Part shown: piece after piece, positions 14,684 through 16,233 of the stretch
How positions within the stretch are numbered: position 1 is the stretch's first letter
How the letters are laid out: each line of letters opens with the position of its first letter
Origin: Saccharofermentans sp.
Lineage (GTDB): Bacteria; Bacillota_A; Clostridia; Saccharofermentanales; Saccharofermentanaceae
NCBI GenBank assembly: GCA_024695565.1
Contig: JAILHX010000059.1
Coordinates: forward strand, 1-16,233
Reading direction: 5' to 3'
DNA length: 16,233 nucleotides
Program-made: the position numbers and the translations under genes
Notes under the pieces: model-generated
Databases searched by the model: none
Told to the model about the DNA's origin: nothing
Seen by the model: only the letters and a program-made list of their open reading frames with translations

Positions 14684-15655
14684 TTAGTTTCCCTCCTGGC
14701 CTCCGTTGTTCGAACTGCCGAAGAGCTTCAAGCGGTCGAGCAGCTCATTGAAATCTTTCTTATATACGATGCGGATATTCGTTCCTGGATAAAGTTCCTT
14801 AACAAGGCGCATCTTTTTATTTTTCTTGGTTACATAACGCTGATCCATCGTCGTCAGTTCAAGATAGAGATTGAACTTTGGCAGATAGAAATCAGGGGAT
14901 ATGGCCATGGTAACATTACCCTCTGCATCCCACTCCACAGGGAAAGTTTTGGGTTCGTAGAGCCATTCGATATTGTAGAGGCTTAAGATCTTTGCGAATT
15001 CTTCTTCAGTCTCATTCTTAAAAGCTGCAGAGCGTGTCTGATGATCGATCGTCTTGTTGTGAGCGTTGGATTCTGCCAGTCTTACCTTGATGTCGTGCTT
15101 TCTGGCAAGCTCGACGATCGCATCGACACATTCATCGACACCTAATCTGTCAGTGTTAAGTATAAGATCGAACTGCTCGGGGGAAGTGATATCCTTGCCG
15201 TAAACGGTGCGGACAAACTTCTTGTGCTTACGGTCACCAATATTAAGAACTTCGGAAGCTTCATCGGTAGTGATGTGATATTTGCGGGCAATAGTATTTA
15301 TCCTTGTGCTCTCGCTTGCGGTAACTCTAACGTGGATGGCGCCCGGGAAGCCTGCGAGCAGGACACTTCCGCCCATGCCGAGAATGATGAGATCCTTGTC
15401 TTTGGATTCGGATGCCATTACCCTGATCCTCTCAACCAGGATATCAGCATAGGTTCTGTTACTGCCGGGAAGGGTAGTCGCAAAAAACTTGGAACTCTCA
15501 TTAAGTCTGGCCAGTAACCCGGGATTGATCTCGCCGTAGAAGTTCTCAAGAGCATACTTGCGCGAGATTACGGCCGTATCGAGGCGTGTTGCGAGGGCAT
15601 CAGCAATCTCATCACCAAGACTGCCATTCTGTCTCGAGATAGTGATGATTGCCAT
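14684..15655 (-). CDS. Cytidylate-kinase-like domain fused to a PD-(D/E)XK-like domain
   Basis: A 323-residue protein in two parts. Residues about 1-185 match the cytidylate-kinase-like family (PF13189): IITISRQNGSLGDEIADALA, LIILGMGGSVLL, IHVRVTAS, DRKHKKFVRTVYG and FDLILNTDRLGVDECVDAIV. The P-loop region, normally GSGGREI, is GSLGDEI, and the Arg of the usual GR(G/C)A motif is Met94, so nucleotide kinase activity is doubtful. Residues about 208-312 (NETEEEFAKILSLYNIEWLYEPKTF, SPDFYLPKFNLYLELTT, then KKNKKMRLVKELYP) have the layout of a PD-(D/E)XK nuclease-like fold: E218-E219, PD at 254-255, and E266, with Thr268 where Lys is expected. The start at 15655 is fixed by the family N-terminus; its ribosome binding site is GGGGG, unusual beside the AGGAGG used elsewhere. 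It is coupled to the phosphoribosyltransferase gene downstream. Confidence 0.75.
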   Translation of the reverse strand: MAIITISRQNGSLGDEIADALATRLDTAVISRKYALENFYGEINPGLLARLNESSKFFATTLPGSNRTYADILVERIRVMASESKDKDLIILGMGGSVLLAGFPGAIHVRVTASESTRINTIARKYHITTDEASEVLNIGDRKHKKFVRTVYGKDITSPEQFDLILNTDRLGVDECVDAIVELARKHDIKVRLAESNAHNKTIDHQTRSAAFKNETEEEFAKILSLYNIEWLYEPKTFPVEWDAEGNVTMAISPDFYLPKFNLYLELTTMDQRYVTKKNKKMRLVKELYPGTNIRIVYKKDFNELLDRLKLFGSSNNGGQEGN

Positions 15656-15685
15656 AAAAACCCCCGAAAATCGACTGATAAACTA

Positions 15686-15712
15686 ATTATACCCTAATAA
15701 TTTTGTGCTCAA
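15686..15712 (-). promoter_or_regulatory. Promoter of the kinase-like/phosphoribosyltransferase pair
   Basis: On the minus strand a perfect -10 TATAAT (15691-15686) lies downstream of TTGAGC (15712-15707). The spacing, 15 bases, is short. It is back-to-back with the tRNA promoter. Confidence 0.55.
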
Positions 15713-15756
15713 AGCGACAAAAATCGAAAAACTAGTAAAAAATCTTAATTTCTTGT

Positions 15757-15785
15757 TTGACTTTGAATACATGATTAGTTATAAT
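15757..15785 (+). promoter_or_regulatory. Strong promoter of tRNA-Thr
   Basis: TTGACT (15757-15762, five of six), a 17-base spacer and a perfect TATAAT (15780-15785). The predicted start is near 15792, giving a 14-nt precursor leader before the tRNA. Confidence 0.88.
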
Positions 15786-15805
15786 CTTCCGTGCTTAAAG
15801 CAGTT

Positions 15806-15881
15806 GCCATCTTAGCTCAGTTGGTAGAGCAGCTGATTTGTAATCAGCAGGTCGTGGGTTCGAGTCCCACAAATGGCTCCA
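15806..15881 (+). tRNA. tRNA-Thr (anticodon UGU)
   Basis: A 76-base cloverleaf with encoded CCA. D stem GCTC/GAGC, anticodon stem GCTGA/TCAGC with loop TTTGTAA (anticodon TGT), T stem GTGGG/CCCAC with loop TTCGAGT, and acceptor GCCATCT/AAATGGC, then T-CCA. All stems pair except position 6-67 of the acceptor, a C-A mismatch. It delivers threonine for ACA and other ACN codons. It has its own promoter and a terminator seven bases after the CCA, so it is a single-gene unit. Confidence 0.96.
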
Positions 15882-15887
15882 AGACCC

Positions 15888-15927
15888 AAACCCTTGAAAA
15901 CATTGCGTTTCAAGGGTTTTTCTTTTT
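15888..15927 (+). terminator. Terminator after tRNA-Thr
   Basis: AAACCCTTGAAA (15888-15899) pairs with TTTCAAGGGTTT (15908-15919) over 12 bp with an eight-base loop, followed by a T-rich tract TTCTTTTTT. Confidence 0.9.
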
Positions 15928-15965
15928 TAGTCTCGAGACCTCAAATAGGGCAAAAATCGCGAAAA

Positions 15966-15984
15966 TGGTAACAATTTGGTAACA
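15966..15984. repeat. Paired TGGTAACA direct repeats, possible integrase arm or Xis sites
   Basis: TGGTAACA occurs at 15966-15973 and 15977-15984, start to start 11 bases, about one helical turn, so both copies lie on the same DNA face. They lie between the tRNA terminator and the excisionase-like gene, where recombinase or excisionase binding sites would be expected. The function is inferred. Confidence 0.45.
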
Positions 15985-16007
15985 CCTGCTGAAAAAACTT
16001 CTTTTTG

Positions 16008-16233
16008 TCAGGCGGACTGACGCCCTTTGAGGAATATCTCGAATTCTTCTCTCTTGATCCTTCTGTGAGATCCAATCCAGATGACAAAGGGGCATTCTTT
16101 GTCATTAGTAAGCTCTCTGATTCGGTTCATTCCTATTCCGAAAAGCTTTGATGCCTCTGTGACGCTCAAGAGTTTTTTCTCTTTTAGCTGGTTGAGGTCG
16201 ACTTCTTTGGTCTCGTTATGTTTGGTGGTTTCT
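16008..16233 (-). CDS. xis: Excisionase-like helix-turn-helix protein (3' part, runs off the window)
   Basis: Reading in from the window edge, 74 codons end at TCA 16010-16008 (TGA). The peptide includes LLSVTEASKLFGIGMNRIRELT, CPFVIWIGSHRRIKREEFEIFL and the end KGRQSA. The VTEASKLFGIG...IRELT helix-turn-helix followed by a wing IGSHRRIKREEFEIFL is the pattern of Tn916-type Xis and the HTH_17 excisionase family, which bend att DNA to direct excision (family knowledge). No start codon is in the window, since the sole internal Met is inside the helix-turn-helix. It reads towards the tRNA, and no integrase lies between, unlike Tn916 where int follows xis. A small HTH regulator of another kind is the alternative. 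Confidence 0.7.
   Translation of the reverse strand, partial: ETTKHNETKEVDLNQLKEKKLLSVTEASKLFGIGMNRIRELTNDKECPFVIWIGSHRRIKREEFEIFLKGRQSA

Noticed and set aside
15791..15982. 63-codon plus-strand frame across tRNA-Thr
   Set aside because: It is read through a clear tRNA and its terminator.
15910..16095. 61-codon minus-strand frame overlapping the excisionase-like gene
   Set aside because: Another frame through the same bases gives a recognisable helix-turn-helix protein; this one has no family pattern.

Overview
The window looks like a chromosomal segment of a low-to-mid GC Firmicute of the class Clostridia, probably a gut or rumen anaerobe. The signs are strong AGGAGG-type ribosome binding sites, TTGACA/TATAAT promoters, a Spo0A-type DNA-binding domain, a hybrid-cluster-associated redox-disulfide protein and a PC4-like YdbC protein. 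Identifications rest on motifs read by eye; no database search was run.

Layout. Bases 1-139 are the end of a GAPDH gene (gap), closed by a terminator. A membrane-anchored metallophosphoesterase (225-1112, minus) is divergent from a plus-strand run: PC4/YdbC-like protein, a six-helix membrane protein, NAD+-dependent DNA ligase (ligA), 5-formyltetrahydrofolate cyclo-ligase, a small membrane protein, and a protein with a Spo0A C-terminal-like domain but no normal receiver. Convergent to these is an HU gene (5967-6260, minus). A redox-disulfide miniprotein (6540-6743) follows. Then comes a two-copy ~63 bp tandem repeat of GTTAGC/GCTAAC hairpins, beyond the end of a two-component operon (response regulator then 7TM histidine kinase, minus, 10021 to 6984). 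A perfect 24-bp palindrome separates the two genes of that operon.

A Y-family DNA polymerase (10262-11506) runs the other way. It sits behind a LexA-like box, with an extended -10 so close to the ATG that a leaderless mRNA is predicted. It is followed by a YhcC-type radical SAM protein, a two-helix membrane protein and a small-multidrug-export family protein.

The most interesting stretch is 13440-14116. It has a good promoter, about 640 nt of sequence with many short helices but no credible protein, a possible 5'-3' closing helix, and a strong intrinsic terminator. I read it as a large ornate structured noncoding RNA. ROOL/GOLLD-type RNAs are the closest class by size and style, but I could not assign a family.

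The right end holds a minus-strand pair. One gene is a degenerate cytidylate-kinase-like protein fused to a PD-(D/E)XK-like domain. The other is a hypoxanthine-phosphoribosyltransferase-like protein whose usual catalytic Asp is Arg. The two are joined as TAAATG. Next is tRNA-Thr(UGU) with its own promoter and terminator. Beyond it lie paired TGGTAACA repeats and the 3' part of an excisionase-like gene running off the window. This, with a C-A mismatch in the tRNA acceptor stem, suggests the tRNA is the attachment site of an integrative element.
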